DNA of 64,000 nt from Gulbenkiania mobilis (GTDB lineage Bacteria > Pseudomonadota > Gammaproteobacteria > Burkholderiales > Chromobacteriaceae). The notes below the pieces were generated by a model that saw only the letters and a program-made list of their open reading frames with translations, had not been told where the DNA came from and searched no databases. Position 1 is the stretch's first letter, and each line of letters begins with the position of its first letter. Shown here piece by piece: positions 17,213-25,234 of this stretch. The translations under genes and the position numbers were made by a program. The stretch is from NCBI GenBank assembly GCA_004346645.1, contig SMDA01000005.1:1-64000 (forward strand). Direction: 5' to 3'.

Positions 17213-17917
17213 ATGGAGAACACCTTGCCCGTCGCACTGGTCCTGTCCGGCTGTGGCGTATACGACGGCAGCGAAGTTTCCGAGGCAGTAGGCGTGATCG
17301 TGGCTTTGTCGCAGGCCGGTATTCCATACACCTGTTATGCGCCCGATCGGCCGCAGCTGCATGTAATCAATCATGCCAAGGCCAGTGAGACCGACGAAAC
17401 CCGCAATATCCTCGACGAGGCGGCGCGCATCGCACGCGGCAACATCCTGCCGTTGGCCGAACTGGATGTCTCCCGCCACAGCGCTATCGTCTTCCCGGGC
17501 GGGTTCGGCGCAGCCAAGAATCTGACCAACTTTGCCCGGGCCGGCAGCCAGGCCGAGCTTGCTGATGACGTGCGCGCAGCCGTCTTGCCATTCATCCAGG
17601 CGCACAAGCCGGTGGTGGCGCTGTGCGCGGCCCCCCTGGTGCTGGGACTGGCCGCCCGTGAGGCCGGCATCACCGGCGCACGCATCACCTTTGGCAATCC
17701 CTCCGAAGGCAAAGCCATGGCCGAGGCCCTCGTCTCGTGGGGGCAGCAGCATGTAGAGACGGCAGTGGATGCTGCCTGCGTGGACGAGCACCACCGCTTC
17801 ATCACTGCGCCCGCCTATATGTATGGCCAGGCCACGCCTGCAGAGGTGTTCGCCTCCTGCCAGGCGGCCATCCGTGCACTGGGCACGATGCTGGGCCACA
17901 CCGCCACCGCTGCCTGA
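17213..17917 (+). CDS. elbB: Isoprenoid biosynthesis glyoxalase ElbB
   Basis: A 234-residue member of the DJ-1/PfpI superfamily that matches E. coli ElbB (217 aa): LVLSGCGVYDGSEVSEAV, YAPDRPQLHVINH, ETRNILDEAARIARG, VFPGGFGAAKNLTNFA and FITAPAYMYGQ. The nucleophilic-elbow cysteine is in VVALCAAPLVLG. E. coli ElbB has glyoxalase activity in vitro; its physiological role is unclear. GAGGAGAAAAGC stands before the ATG. Confidence 0.93.
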   Translation: MENTLPVALVLSGCGVYDGSEVSEAVGVIVALSQAGIPYTCYAPDRPQLHVINHAKASETDETRNILDEAARIARGNILPLAELDVSRHSAIVFPGGFGAAKNLTNFARAGSQAELADDVRAAVLPFIQAHKPVVALCAAPLVLGLAAREAGITGARITFGNPSEGKAMAEALVSWGQQHVETAVDAACVDEHHRFITAPAYMYGQATPAEVFASCQAAIRALGTMLGHTATAA

Positions 17918-17956
17918 GGGCGGCATAGTCCGTATCCATCTGAAAGTCATCGCAGC

Positions 17957-18973
17957 ATGATTATTGTCATGGCCCCCGGGGCTTCCGAGCAGCAGCTAGC
18001 TGGTGTGGTGGACAAGATCCGCACGGCCGGCCTTACTGAACACGTTTCCCGCGGCACCGAGCGCACCATCGTCGGGGCCGTAGGCGACGAGCGGGCCCTG
18101 ACTTCCGATATGTTCGAGCTGATGCCTGGTGTGGAGCGCGCCATGCGGGTAGTGAAGGAATACCGCATCGTGTCGCGCGAGAGCCATCCACAGAACAGTG
18201 TGGTATCGGTACGTGGCGTGCCCTTCGGGGGGCGGGCGCTGCAGCTGATTGCCGGGCCGTGCTCGGTGGAAACACCGCAGCAGATGGCAGAAGCCGCGGC
18301 AGCGGTTGCGGCGGCCGGCTGTCGCCTGATGCGCGGGGGAGCCTTCAAGCCGCGCAGCAGCCCCTACAGCTTCCAGGGACTGGGCGTGGAAGGGCTGGAA
18401 TATCTTCAGTCCGCCGCACGCGAGCATGGGTTGCCTGTGGTCACCGAACTGATGGACGTGCGCATGCTGGATACCTTCCTGGAATACGACGTCGACGTGA
18501 TCCAGATTGGCGCGCGTAACATGCAGAACTTCGACCTGCTCAAAGAAGTGGGTCGGGTCAATAAACCGGTGGTTCTCAAGCGCGGGCTTTCTGCCACCGT
18601 TAACGAATGGCTGATGGCTGCGGAATACATCGCAGCGGGTGGCAACCACAACATCATCTTCTGCGAACGCGGTGTGCGGGGCTTTGAGCCGGCCTACCGC
18701 AACATGCTGGACGTGACCGCCATCCCCGTCCTGAAAAAGGAAACCCACCTGCCCGTGATCGTGGACCCGAGTCATGCGGGCGGCAAGGCCTGGCTGGTAC
18801 CGGCGCTTGCGCGGGCTGCCATTGCCGCCGGAGCCGACGGACTGATGATCGAGATGCACCCCCATCCTTGCGAGGCTTGGTGTGACGCCGACCAGGCACT
18901 CACCCCCGAAGAGCTCACTACTCTCACCGCTGAGCTGCGTATCTTGGCCGAAGCCTTGGGCCGCACGCTCTGA
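17957..18973 (+). CDS. aroF: 3-deoxy-7-phosphoheptulonate synthase, type I-beta (with ferredoxin-like regulatory domain)
   Basis: A 338-residue DAHP synthase that joins phosphoenolpyruvate and erythrose 4-phosphate, the first step to chorismate. Residues about 1-70 (IIVMAPGASEQQLAGVVDKI) are the ferredoxin-like domain of Thermotoga-type enzymes that binds Tyr/Phe. The barrel follows: LIAGPCSVETPQQM, GGAFKPRSSPYSFQGLG, QIGARNMQNFDLL, VVLKRGLSATVNEWL, PVIVDPSHAGG and HPHPCEAWCDADQAL. It supplies the pathway in which pheA and hisC act. An uptake-like word lies at 18944. Confidence 0.93.
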   Translation: MIIVMAPGASEQQLAGVVDKIRTAGLTEHVSRGTERTIVGAVGDERALTSDMFELMPGVERAMRVVKEYRIVSRESHPQNSVVSVRGVPFGGRALQLIAGPCSVETPQQMAEAAAAVAAAGCRLMRGGAFKPRSSPYSFQGLGVEGLEYLQSAAREHGLPVVTELMDVRMLDTFLEYDVDVIQIGARNMQNFDLLKEVGRVNKPVVLKRGLSATVNEWLMAAEYIAAGGNHNIIFCERGVRGFEPAYRNMLDVTAIPVLKKETHLPVIVDPSHAGGKAWLVPALARAAIAAGADGLMIEMHPHPCEAWCDADQALTPEELTTLTAELRILAEALGRTL

Positions 18974-18992
18974 ACCCTGTAAAGGAGCACGC

Positions 18993-19436
18993 ATGAGCGA
19001 TCAGGTACGGGTCAGTCTGAAAGAAGTCGAAGGCTATCGGTTCGAGAATATGTTTGCCGGCGGTGGGGCGCCGCTCGTTACCGACGAGCCGCCACCGCTC
19101 GGGGAGGGGGCTGGACCCTCGCCGTCCCAGCTGCTCACCGCTGCCGTGGCCAACTGCCTGTGCGCCAGCCTGCGGTTTGCGCTGCAAAAGTTCCATCAGG
19201 ATGCGTCGCCGCTCACGGCCGAGGCGACCGCCACCATCGAACGCAACGCGCACCAGCGCTTGCGCGTGGGCCGGATTGAGGTCGTGTTGCAGCTGGGCAG
19301 ACCGGCCTCAGAGATTGCCCACCTGGACCGCATCCTTGCTTCCTTCGAGGACTACTGCACCGTCTCGCAGAGTGTGGCGCAAGGGCTGCCCGTGCTGACC
19401 AGCGTCGTGGATGTCCACGGGGTGCGCTGCAAATAA
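18993..19436 (+). CDS. OsmC family protein
   Basis: A 147-residue OsmC/Ohr-fold protein. PSPSQLLTAAVANCLCASLRFAL holds the first conserved cysteine, and LASFEDYCTVSQSVAQG the second; both are needed for peroxide reduction in this family. AAAGGAGCACGC precedes the ATG at 18993. It probably reduces organic peroxides, but the subgroup is not the classical Ohr. A terminator follows. Confidence 0.85.
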   Translation: MSDQVRVSLKEVEGYRFENMFAGGGAPLVTDEPPPLGEGAGPSPSQLLTAAVANCLCASLRFALQKFHQDASPLTAEATATIERNAHQRLRVGRIEVVLQLGRPASEIAHLDRILASFEDYCTVSQSVAQGLPVLTSVVDVHGVRCK

Positions 19437-19460
19437 AAACGGCCCGTTCGGGCCGTTGTT
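19434..19460. terminator. Bidirectional terminator between osmC-like and membrane-protein genes
   Basis: AACGGCCC and GGGCCGTT pair over GTTC. The minus strand has a clean T-run after the stem, and the plus side has TTGTT. The two genes converge here. Confidence 0.75.
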
Positions 19461-19476
19461 CGCACTGGGCCGTAGC

Positions 19477-20040
19477 TCAGCCGTAGCGTAGCGCCACTGG
19501 CACCAGCCATTGTCCCAAACCCCCGGCGATCAGCGGGCTGGCGATCGCTACGGCCGCAAACAGCCACCAGCCGAAGCGCGCGGTGTCTTCCCGTGCGCGC
19601 AGGGTCAACATCAGGCGATAACTGGCATAGCCGACCAGTGCCATCAGCGGCGGCAATAGGGCATAGGCTGCTAGGGGGCGCCATGCCAGCCACTGACCGA
19701 GAGCAGCAAACCCCACATGCATGGCCAGCTGGCTCAGAAGGTAGGCCGACAGCAGTGGGGAGGCGCCGGGAAAGCTTAGTCCGCGGCGGTCCACCCGTAC
19801 TCGTGCCAGCACCCACAGCAGGGCGGTGGCACCGGCCCAGCTGTAGGGATAGATGAAGGGCAGCCAGATCGGCACCATGGGCTGTTCGGGCAGACTGGTC
19901 TTGAACACCACCGCCAGCAGAAAGAAAGCTGCCACGAAGGCACCCTGTGCAATGCCATCGCCGCTGGCGATCAGGCGCCACAGTGCATGCAGCCAGTAGA
20001 GGCCGATGGACGCCACGAGCAGAAGGGCCACGCCGGTCAT
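19477..20040 (-). CDS. Hypothetical integral membrane protein
   Basis: 187 residues with about six hydrophobic segments, starting MTGVALLLVASIGLYWLHAL. No family is recognised. The ATG at 20040 overlaps the stop of the DUF484 gene (ATGA), so it is the third gene of a dapF-DUF484 operon. In pseudomonads the same spot after DUF484 holds xerC, which this is not. Function unknown. Confidence 0.7.
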   Translation of the reverse strand: MTGVALLLVASIGLYWLHALWRLIASGDGIAQGAFVAAFFLLAVVFKTSLPEQPMVPIWLPFIYPYSWAGATALLWVLARVRVDRRGLSFPGASPLLSAYLLSQLAMHVGFAALGQWLAWRPLAAYALLPPLMALVGYASYRLMLTLRAREDTARFGWWLFAAVAIASPLIAGGLGQWLVPVALRYG

Positions 20041-20693
20041 GCCGTCTCCAGCCAGCCAAGCAGGGCCGTAGAGACCAGCTCGCCCATCAGCGAAAGATAG
20101 TGTGTTTGCATGTCCAGCGTGAAGCGGTGGGCATCGTCGCTGGCCAGCACCAACAGTCCAAAGGGCTGGGCATTGCCGGGCGCACTCAGCGGCACCTGAG
20201 CAAAAGACTGCAGCACCGGCGTGGGCGGGAACCAGCCCATGATGGTGTCGTTGACATAGGGGCCGCAATACGGTCGTGCCAGTTTCTCTGCCTGGGCGCG
20301 CACTATCTCATTGTCAGTGCTGAAAGCCGGCGCACGCAGTGCAGCTGCCGGGTGCCAGAGCCGCAGCGCAGCATGGGTCAGTCCGAAAGTCTGTTCAAAG
20401 CAGAGCACGGCTGCTTCCACAGTGGCCGCCGCACTGCGTGCCCGCAGCAGTGCCAGGGCTAGCGCATGCATCCGTTCCACGGTCTGATCGTTGGTCTCGC
20501 CGTGCTGGATCAGCTGCTGCAGCCGGTTTTCCAGCTGGCGGTTGTGGTCCTTCAGGTCCAGCATCAGCCGCTCGGACAGGGAAAAAACGCCGCGTTCATG
20601 CGCATGGGCCGGCTTCAGTCCCAGCGCATGGGCCTGCTGCAACAGAAACTCAGGGTTGTCGCGCAAGAAGGCAATCACGTCTTCAGTCTGCAT
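20037..20693 (-). CDS. DUF484 family protein
   Basis: A 218-residue soluble protein. The N-terminus TEDVIAFLRDNPEFLLQQ, the coiled piece LKDHNRQLENRLQQLI and the GAF-like C-terminal half (LLVLASDDAHRFTLDMQTHYLSLMGEL) are characteristic of DUF484, which usually follows dapF. I chose the ATG at 20693 because CAGGAGAGAAGC precedes it. It overlaps the last gene of the operon by 4 nt. The molecular role is unknown. Confidence 0.88.
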   Translation of the reverse strand: MQTEDVIAFLRDNPEFLLQQAHALGLKPAHAHERGVFSLSERLMLDLKDHNRQLENRLQQLIQHGETNDQTVERMHALALALLRARSAAATVEAAVLCFEQTFGLTHAALRLWHPAAALRAPAFSTDNEIVRAQAEKLARPYCGPYVNDTIMGWFPPTPVLQSFAQVPLSAPGNAQPFGLLVLASDDAHRFTLDMQTHYLSLMGELVSTALLGWLETA

Positions 20694-20718
20694 GCTTCTC
20701 TCCTGTGTCTGCCAGGCT

Positions 20719-21549
20719 TCAGGCTTCGATTTCACCGTTGAACACGGTGACGGCCGGCCCAGTCATCTTCACTGGCTGGCCTTCGCCGGCCCATTCAATG
20801 GTGAGGTCGCCGCCATGGGTGTGAACGCGCACCCGGCTGTCGAGCAGCCCGCGCAAGATGCCTGCCACTACCGCGGCACAGGCGCCGGTACCGCAGGCCA
20901 GGGTCTCGCCCGCTCCGCGCTCGAAGACACGCAGACGGATCTCGCTGCGCGACACAATCTGCATGAAACCGGCGTTCACACGGGCGGGAAAGCGTGGATG
21001 GGACTCGATCAGCGCGCCGATTCGGCCCACTTCGGCGGCTTCCGCATCCTCCACCACCTGCACGGCGTGCGGATTGCCCATGGAGACCACGGTGATCTCC
21101 AGCGTGCGTCCGTCCAATTCCAGTGGGTGAACGACCGCGTCGCCCTCAGCCGTGAAGGGGATGTCCGCGGCCTTGAGCCGGGGTACCCCCATGTCCACGA
21201 TCACTTCGCCGCCGCCATGGAACTCGGGCACGATGACCCCACGGGCAGTTTCCACGCGGATGGCCTGCTTGTTGGTCAGACGCTGGTCGGACACGAACTT
21301 GGCGAAGCAGCGTGCGCCGTTACCGCACTGCTCCACTTCGTGGCCGTCATTGTTGAAGATGCGATAGCGGAAGTCGTTGTCCTGCGATTGCGGTGCCTCG
21401 ACCAGAAGTAACTGGTCAAAGCCGATGCCGAAATGGCGGTCCCCCCACTGGCGGATGCGTTCCGGCGTCAGTGACACCGTCTGGCGCACGCCGTCGATGA
21501 CCATGAAGTCATTGCCAAGGCCGTGCATCTTGCAGAATTTGAGTTTCAT
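20719..21549 (-). CDS. dapF: Diaminopimelate epimerase
   Basis: A 276-residue enzyme that interconverts LL- and meso-diaminopimelate for lysine and peptidoglycan. The two catalytic cysteines are visible in [13 protein letters not shown] and [14 protein letters not shown]. The N-terminus [16 protein letters not shown] is diagnostic. It is the first gene of a leftward operon with DUF484. A copy of the uptake-like repeat lies 22 nt upstream of the start. Confidence 0.97.
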   Translation of the reverse strand: MKLKFCKMHGLGNDFMVIDGVRQTVSLTPERIRQWGDRHFGIGFDQLLLVEAPQSQDNDFRYRIFNNDGHEVEQCGNGARCFAKFVSDQRLTNKQAIRVETARGVIVPEFHGGGEVIVDMGVPRLKAADIPFTAEGDAVVHPLELDGRTLEITVVSMGNPHAVQVVEDAEAAEVGRIGALIESHPRFPARVNAGFMQIVSRSEIRLRVFERGAGETLACGTGACAAVVAGILRGLLDSRVRVHTHGGDLTIEWAGEGQPVKMTGPAVTVFNGEIEA

Positions 21550-21570
21550 CGAAATGGGTTACCGGTCGGG

Positions 21571-21579
21571 TTGGCCGAA
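21571..21579 (+). repeat. Uptake-like repeat upstream of dapF
   Basis: A single GGTTGGCCGAA copy followed by A rather than G, in the gap between dapF and the divergent tetR-type gene. Confidence 0.75.
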
Positions 21580-21641
21580 ACGGCTTCATCATACCCGAAG
21601 TTGTGCAGCGCGCGGCGCAGAGAATGCCCCGGGCATGCGCA

Positions 21642-21670
21642 TTGACACCTTACTGACCGGTAAGTAGAGT
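21642..21670 (+). promoter_or_regulatory. Promoter with embedded operator for the TetR operon
   Basis: TTGACA (21642-21647), 17 bases, then TAGAGT (21665-21670). The spacer is almost filled by CTTACTGACCGGTAAG (21649-21664), a palindrome with 5-bp outer arms typical of TetR-family operators, so self-repression is likely. The predicted start point falls at or next to the ATG at 21678, which would make the message leaderless or nearly so. Confidence 0.6.
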
Positions 21671-21677
21671 GGGGCGG

Positions 21678-22259
21678 ATGAAAGCCGAAACCGAAGCCCG
21701 CACCGATACTCGCAAGCGCATTCTCGACATCGCGGAGGAGCTGCTCCTTACGCGCGGGTTCAATGCCTTCAGCTACCAGCACATCAGCCGGGAGCTGGGC
21801 GTACGCAATGCGGCCATTCACTATCATTTCCCGCACAAGACCGACCTCGGGACGGCACTGGTTGAACGTTACATCCGCCGACTGGAGCGCTTCATCGAGC
21901 AGCATGGGGAGGCGTCTGCCACCGCGCAGCTGGAGCGTTTCTTCGAGCTGGCAGACGCCTATTTCCGGAACGATCGCCAAGTATGCCCGAGCGGCATCCT
22001 GACGGTTGAGCTCCATACCTTGCCTGTCGAGATGCAGGTCGCGGCGCGCCGCTTCATCGAGGTGATGCGCCAGTGGGCCGAGCGCATCGCCACGCTGGGG
22101 CAGGTGGAAGGCAGCATGCGCTTTGCCGGCACGCCCGCCGCTATGGGCCTGACCATGCTGGCCACACTGCAGGGCGGGCTGCAGCTTGCCCGTATCGAGG
22201 CTGCATGGCTCAACAGCATCAAGCAACAGATCCGTTGTCTGCTCGGCCTGGCCGACTGA
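21678..22259 (+). CDS. TetR/AcrR family transcriptional regulator
   Basis: About 193 residues. The N-terminal helix-turn-helix is clear (RKRILDIAEELLLTRGFNAF, then YQHISRELGVRNAAIHYHFP). The C-terminal ligand-binding domain is of the type in which a cysteine-containing segment (RQVCPSGILTVEL) is common. It sits before a DUF4442 thioesterase and a crotonase, so it probably senses an acyl-CoA or fatty acid; this is inference. The GTG 9 nt upstream of the ATG is an alternative start. Confidence 0.88.
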   Translation: MKAETEARTDTRKRILDIAEELLLTRGFNAFSYQHISRELGVRNAAIHYHFPHKTDLGTALVERYIRRLERFIEQHGEASATAQLERFFELADAYFRNDRQVCPSGILTVELHTLPVEMQVAARRFIEVMRQWAERIATLGQVEGSMRFAGTPAAMGLTMLATLQGGLQLARIEAAWLNSIKQQIRCLLGLAD

Positions 22260-22287
22260 CGTTTAGCCACCAACACGAGGGGAATCC

Positions 22288-22785
22288 ATGGCTTACAAAA
22301 AAAACAGCATGAGCCGTATGGCCGACAAGGCCGCCAACCTGCCGTCCGGGCTGCGCAGCTTTGTGCTTTCGCGGCTTTTCGGCCGAATCGTGCCGTTTCT
22401 GGGTACCGCCGGCCTGCGTTTCGAGGAGGTTGGCCACGAGCGGCTGGTGGTCTCCATCCGTAACCAACGCAAGGTGCAGAACCATATCAAGGGCGTGCAT
22501 GCAGCAGCGATGGCCCTGTTGGCCGAAACGGCCACTGGCTTCGTCGTGGGCATGAACGTGCCCGACGACAAGTTGATGCTGCTTAAATCGATGAAGGTGG
22601 ATTACCTCAAGCGTGCACAGGGCAACATGCGGGCAGTGGCCACGCTCTTGCCGGAACAGATCGAGGCGATGCATACCACCGAAAAGGGCAATGTGACCGT
22701 GCCGGTGGTGGTCACCGACGACTCGGGCGAAGCGCCGATCCAGTGTGAAATGATCTGGGCCTGGGTGCCCAAGAAGCGCAACTGA
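22288..22785 (+). CDS. DUF4442 hotdog-fold thioesterase-like protein
   Basis: A 165-residue hotdog protein of the DUF4442 (YiiD C-terminal-like) group. RNQRKVQNHIKGVHAAAMALLAETATG carries the conserved N-H-I-K-G-V-H-A segment, and LKSMKVDYLKRAQGNMRA is the paired strand. The ATG follows ACGAGGGGAATCC. It lies between the TetR gene and the crotonase (11 nt gap), so the three form an acyl-CoA operon. An uptake-like word lies at 22519. Confidence 0.85.
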   Translation: MAYKKNSMSRMADKAANLPSGLRSFVLSRLFGRIVPFLGTAGLRFEEVGHERLVVSIRNQRKVQNHIKGVHAAAMALLAETATGFVVGMNVPDDKLMLLKSMKVDYLKRAQGNMRAVATLLPEQIEAMHTTEKGNVTVPVVVTDDSGEAPIQCEMIWAWVPKKRN

Positions 22786-22796
22786 GGGAGATGACC

Positions 22797-23609
22797 ATGG
22801 ATTACACCACGCTCACCGTCAAGGTGGAGGAGGGGGTTGCGCAAGTTACGCTCAACCGCCCCGATAAATCCAACGCACTCAACGAAGCCATGTGGCAGGA
22901 CATCAAGGCTGCCTTCGACTGGTGTGATGCGGAGCCAACGGTACGGGTCGTCGTGCTCTCGGGCAGCGGCCGCCACTTCTGCGCAGGCATCGACCTTTCG
23001 ATGCTGATGGGCATGAATGCCCTGATCGAAGAGCGTTGCGATGCGCGTAAACGCGAGAAGCTGCGCCGCATCATTATTGGCCTGCAGGACAGCGTCAGCA
23101 GCCTGGAGCGTTGTCGCAAGCCGGTGGTGGCGGCTATCCAGGGGGCCTGTGTCGGGGGCGGACTGGACGTGGTGCTGGCCGCGGACTTCCGCTACGCCAG
23201 CGAGGATGCCGTGTTCGGAGTACGCGAGGTGGACGTGGCGCTGGTGGCAGACGTCGGTTCGCTGCAGCGTCTGCCGCGTGTGGTGGGCGAGGGCGTGGCC
23301 CGTGAAATGGCACTTACCGGACGGGATGTGACGGCACAGGAAGCGCTGTCCGTCCGCTTGGTCAACCGCCTGCTCCCTTCGGCAGAAGCTACTCTGGAGG
23401 CCGCGTTGGAAGCCGCGCGCCTGATCGCTTCCAAGTCGCCCGTCGCGGTGCGGGGCACCAAGGAAGTGCTCAACTACAGTCGTGACCACTCAGTGGATGA
23501 TGGGTTGCGCTACGTGGCAACCTGGAACGCTGGCATGTTGATCTCCGAGGACATCCAGCAAGCCGCGATGGCGGCCATGACGCGCCAGAGCGCCCGCTTC
23601 CGCGACTGA
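22797..23609 (+). CDS. Crotonase / enoyl-CoA hydratase-isomerase family protein
   Basis: About 270 residues with a complete crotonase fold: VTLNRPDKSNALNEAM, the oxyanion-hole segments HFCAGIDLSML and QGACVGGGLDVVLAADFRYAS, and FGVREVDVALVADVGSLQRLP. The aspartate-rich FGVREVDVALVADVG and the C-terminal region resemble delta3,5-delta2,4-dienoyl-CoA isomerase (ECH1). The ATG at 22797 has GAGGGAG at better spacing than the ATG at 22791. Likely role: isomerising unsaturated acyl-CoAs in beta-oxidation. Confidence 0.88.
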   Translation: MDYTTLTVKVEEGVAQVTLNRPDKSNALNEAMWQDIKAAFDWCDAEPTVRVVVLSGSGRHFCAGIDLSMLMGMNALIEERCDARKREKLRRIIIGLQDSVSSLERCRKPVVAAIQGACVGGGLDVVLAADFRYASEDAVFGVREVDVALVADVGSLQRLPRVVGEGVAREMALTGRDVTAQEALSVRLVNRLLPSAEATLEAALEAARLIASKSPVAVRGTKEVLNYSRDHSVDDGLRYVATWNAGMLISEDIQQAAMAAMTRQSARFRD

Positions 23610-23630
23610 ACCTGGACGCAGCAAAAAGAA

Positions 23631-23657
23631 AAACGGCACCCCCTTTGGGTGCCGTTT
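23631..23657. terminator. Bidirectional terminator between the crotonase and binding-protein genes
   Basis: AAACGGCACCC and GGGTGCCGTTT pair over CCTTT, with A-rich sequence before and TTT after. The genes converge here. Confidence 0.85.
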
Positions 23658-23671
23658 CGCATGGTGGCCGC

Positions 23672-24880
23672 TTATTGGGCCGCGCTGGCGGCGGCTGGAG
23701 CCGGGGCCCCCACCTCGGCCCACTGGCCGTTCTTCAGCTGGTACAGCGTCACGCTACCGTTTTTGATGTCACCCTTTTCGTCAAAGGCAATCGGACCCGT
23801 CACGCCTTCGAACTGGGTCTTGGCAAGCTCCGGCAAGTACTTGGCGGGCGTGGCCGAGCCGGCACGCTTCATGGCATCGATCAGCACGCGGGTCGCATCG
23901 TAAGTGTAGGGCGCATAAGCCTGAATGTCGGCGTTGAAGGCTTTCTTGAATTTGTCGTTGAACGAGGCAAACCCCGGCATGGCTGCCTTGGATGCGCCTG
24001 CGCTGGAGGCATAGGTACCTTCAGCATCTTTGCCGCCCAGTTTGACGAACTCAGCCGTATTGACACCATCTGCCCCCATGAAAGGCACGGTCAGGCCGAT
24101 TTTCTTCATCTGCTTGACCATCGGGCCGGCCTGGGCGTCCATACCGCCGTAGAAGATCAGTTCCGGCTTCTCTCCCTTGATCGAGGTGAGGATGGCCATG
24201 AAGTCGGTTGCGCTGTTGCTGGTGTATTCGCGCTTCACCACGGTACCGCCCGCCGTTTCCACCGCCTTGGCAAAGTCGTCTGCCAGCCCTTGGCCGTAGG
24301 TGGTGCGGTCATCGATGATCGCGATCCGCTTGACCTTGAGGTTGCCTACGGCAAACTTCGCCAGCGCCTGCCCCTGCTGCAGGTCGTTGGCGATGATACG
24401 GAAGGTATTCTTATAGCCCTGCTGGGTAAATTTGGGGCTGGTCACTGAGGCTGCCACCATCGGAATGCCGGCTTCGGAGTAGATGCGCGAGGCAGGAATG
24501 GATGCGCCCGACGTCAGATGACCGATTACACCGGCCACTTGGCCATCCACGAAGCGCTGGGCCACCTGGGTGGCCACTTTCGGATCGGCCTGGTCATCTT
24601 CCGATACGACTTCGAAGCGCGCCGTCTTGCCGTCGAGCTGGATCTTCTCGGCGTTGGCCTCTTCGGCCGCCAGCTTCACGCCATTGTCGCTGTCACGCCC
24701 CCAGTGTGCAAACGGACCGGTCAGGGGGTTGGCCGAACCGATCTTGACGACAAGTTCGCCGCCCGACGCAGCCGCTGCAGTGGGTTCCGAAGCCGCCGCT
24801 TCCTGTTTGTCGGATTGTTGGGAGCAGGCGGCCAGAGCGGCCACGGCGGCAGCGATAAGAGTAGTGCGATAGATAAACAT
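23672..24880 (-). CDS. Branched-chain amino-acid ABC transporter substrate-binding lipoprotein (copy 1)
   Basis: A 402-residue periplasmic binding protein of the LivJ/LivK (Peripla_BP_6) family. The signal has the lipobox LAAC, then a Gln/Ala/Glu linker. VKIGSANPLTGPFAHWGRDSDNGV, ADPKVATQVAQRFVDG, GVIGHLTSGASIPAS, IIDDRTTYGQGLADDF and LIFYGGMDAQAGPM are family landmarks. It is strongly similar to the next gene upstream (25235-26467), a tandem duplication. No permease or ATPase gene is nearby. An uptake-like word lies at 24729. Confidence 0.92.
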   Translation of the reverse strand: MFIYRTTLIAAAVAALAACSQQSDKQEAAASEPTAAAASGGELVVKIGSANPLTGPFAHWGRDSDNGVKLAAEEANAEKIQLDGKTARFEVVSEDDQADPKVATQVAQRFVDGQVAGVIGHLTSGASIPASRIYSEAGIPMVAASVTSPKFTQQGYKNTFRIIANDLQQGQALAKFAVGNLKVKRIAIIDDRTTYGQGLADDFAKAVETAGGTVVKREYTSNSATDFMAILTSIKGEKPELIFYGGMDAQAGPMVKQMKKIGLTVPFMGADGVNTAEFVKLGGKDAEGTYASSAGASKAAMPGFASFNDKFKKAFNADIQAYAPYTYDATRVLIDAMKRAGSATPAKYLPELAKTQFEGVTGPIAFDEKGDIKNGSVTLYQLKNGQWAEVGAPAPAAASAAQ

Positions 24881-25117
24881 GGAAATGCCCGTTGTTTTTA
24901 GTTAGGAAAACGCGTGGGTCATTCACCATGACTGCTTTTGGCAGGACGGTCAGGACAGGCGGGAGTGGGGCCTATCCGGTATGCTGTCGACTGGATACAA
25001 TCAACCTCATTGACCGCTCCATTCTTGATCGTTTCACCTGAAGCGTCAAGCCAATTCCCGCTGGGTCTGCTTGCTCGTTTCATCGCGGGCTTAAAATCCG
25101 GGCAGGGTTAAAACTAT

Positions 25118-25150
25118 CGAATAGCTTCTGCTAAAAGCAGAGGCTATTCG
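25118..25150. repeat. Inverted repeat (hairpin) in the gap between LivK-like genes
   Basis: CGAATAGCTTCTGC and GCAGAGGCTATTCG pair along 14 bp (one G-T) over a TAAAA-type loop. T-rich sequence follows on the minus strand (ATAGTTTT), so it may be a second terminator, or a leader structure of copy 1. Confidence 0.65.
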
Positions 25151-25192
25151 TTCTAATGCATTAGCGCGGAATCTTGGCCATAACCTGTAAAC

Positions 25193-25216
25193 AAAAACGG
25201 CGCCCGAAGGCGCCGT
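25193..25216 (-). terminator. Terminator of the second LivK-like gene
   Basis: On the minus strand ACGGCGCC, TTCG, GGCGCCGT then TTTTTGT: an 8-bp perfect stem on a UUCG loop with a T-run, 18 nt after the stop. Confidence 0.85.
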
Positions 25217-25234
25217 ATTAGGATTGATGCGGGC

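Larger units (their letters stand above)
24881..25234 (-). other. Gap between the two LivK-like genes
   Basis: About 350 bases without a gene. It holds the terminator of the upstream copy (25197-25216) and a second long inverted repeat (25118-25150). The rest must carry the leader or promoter of copy 1, but I see no clear sigma-70 hexamer pair. Confidence 0.5.
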
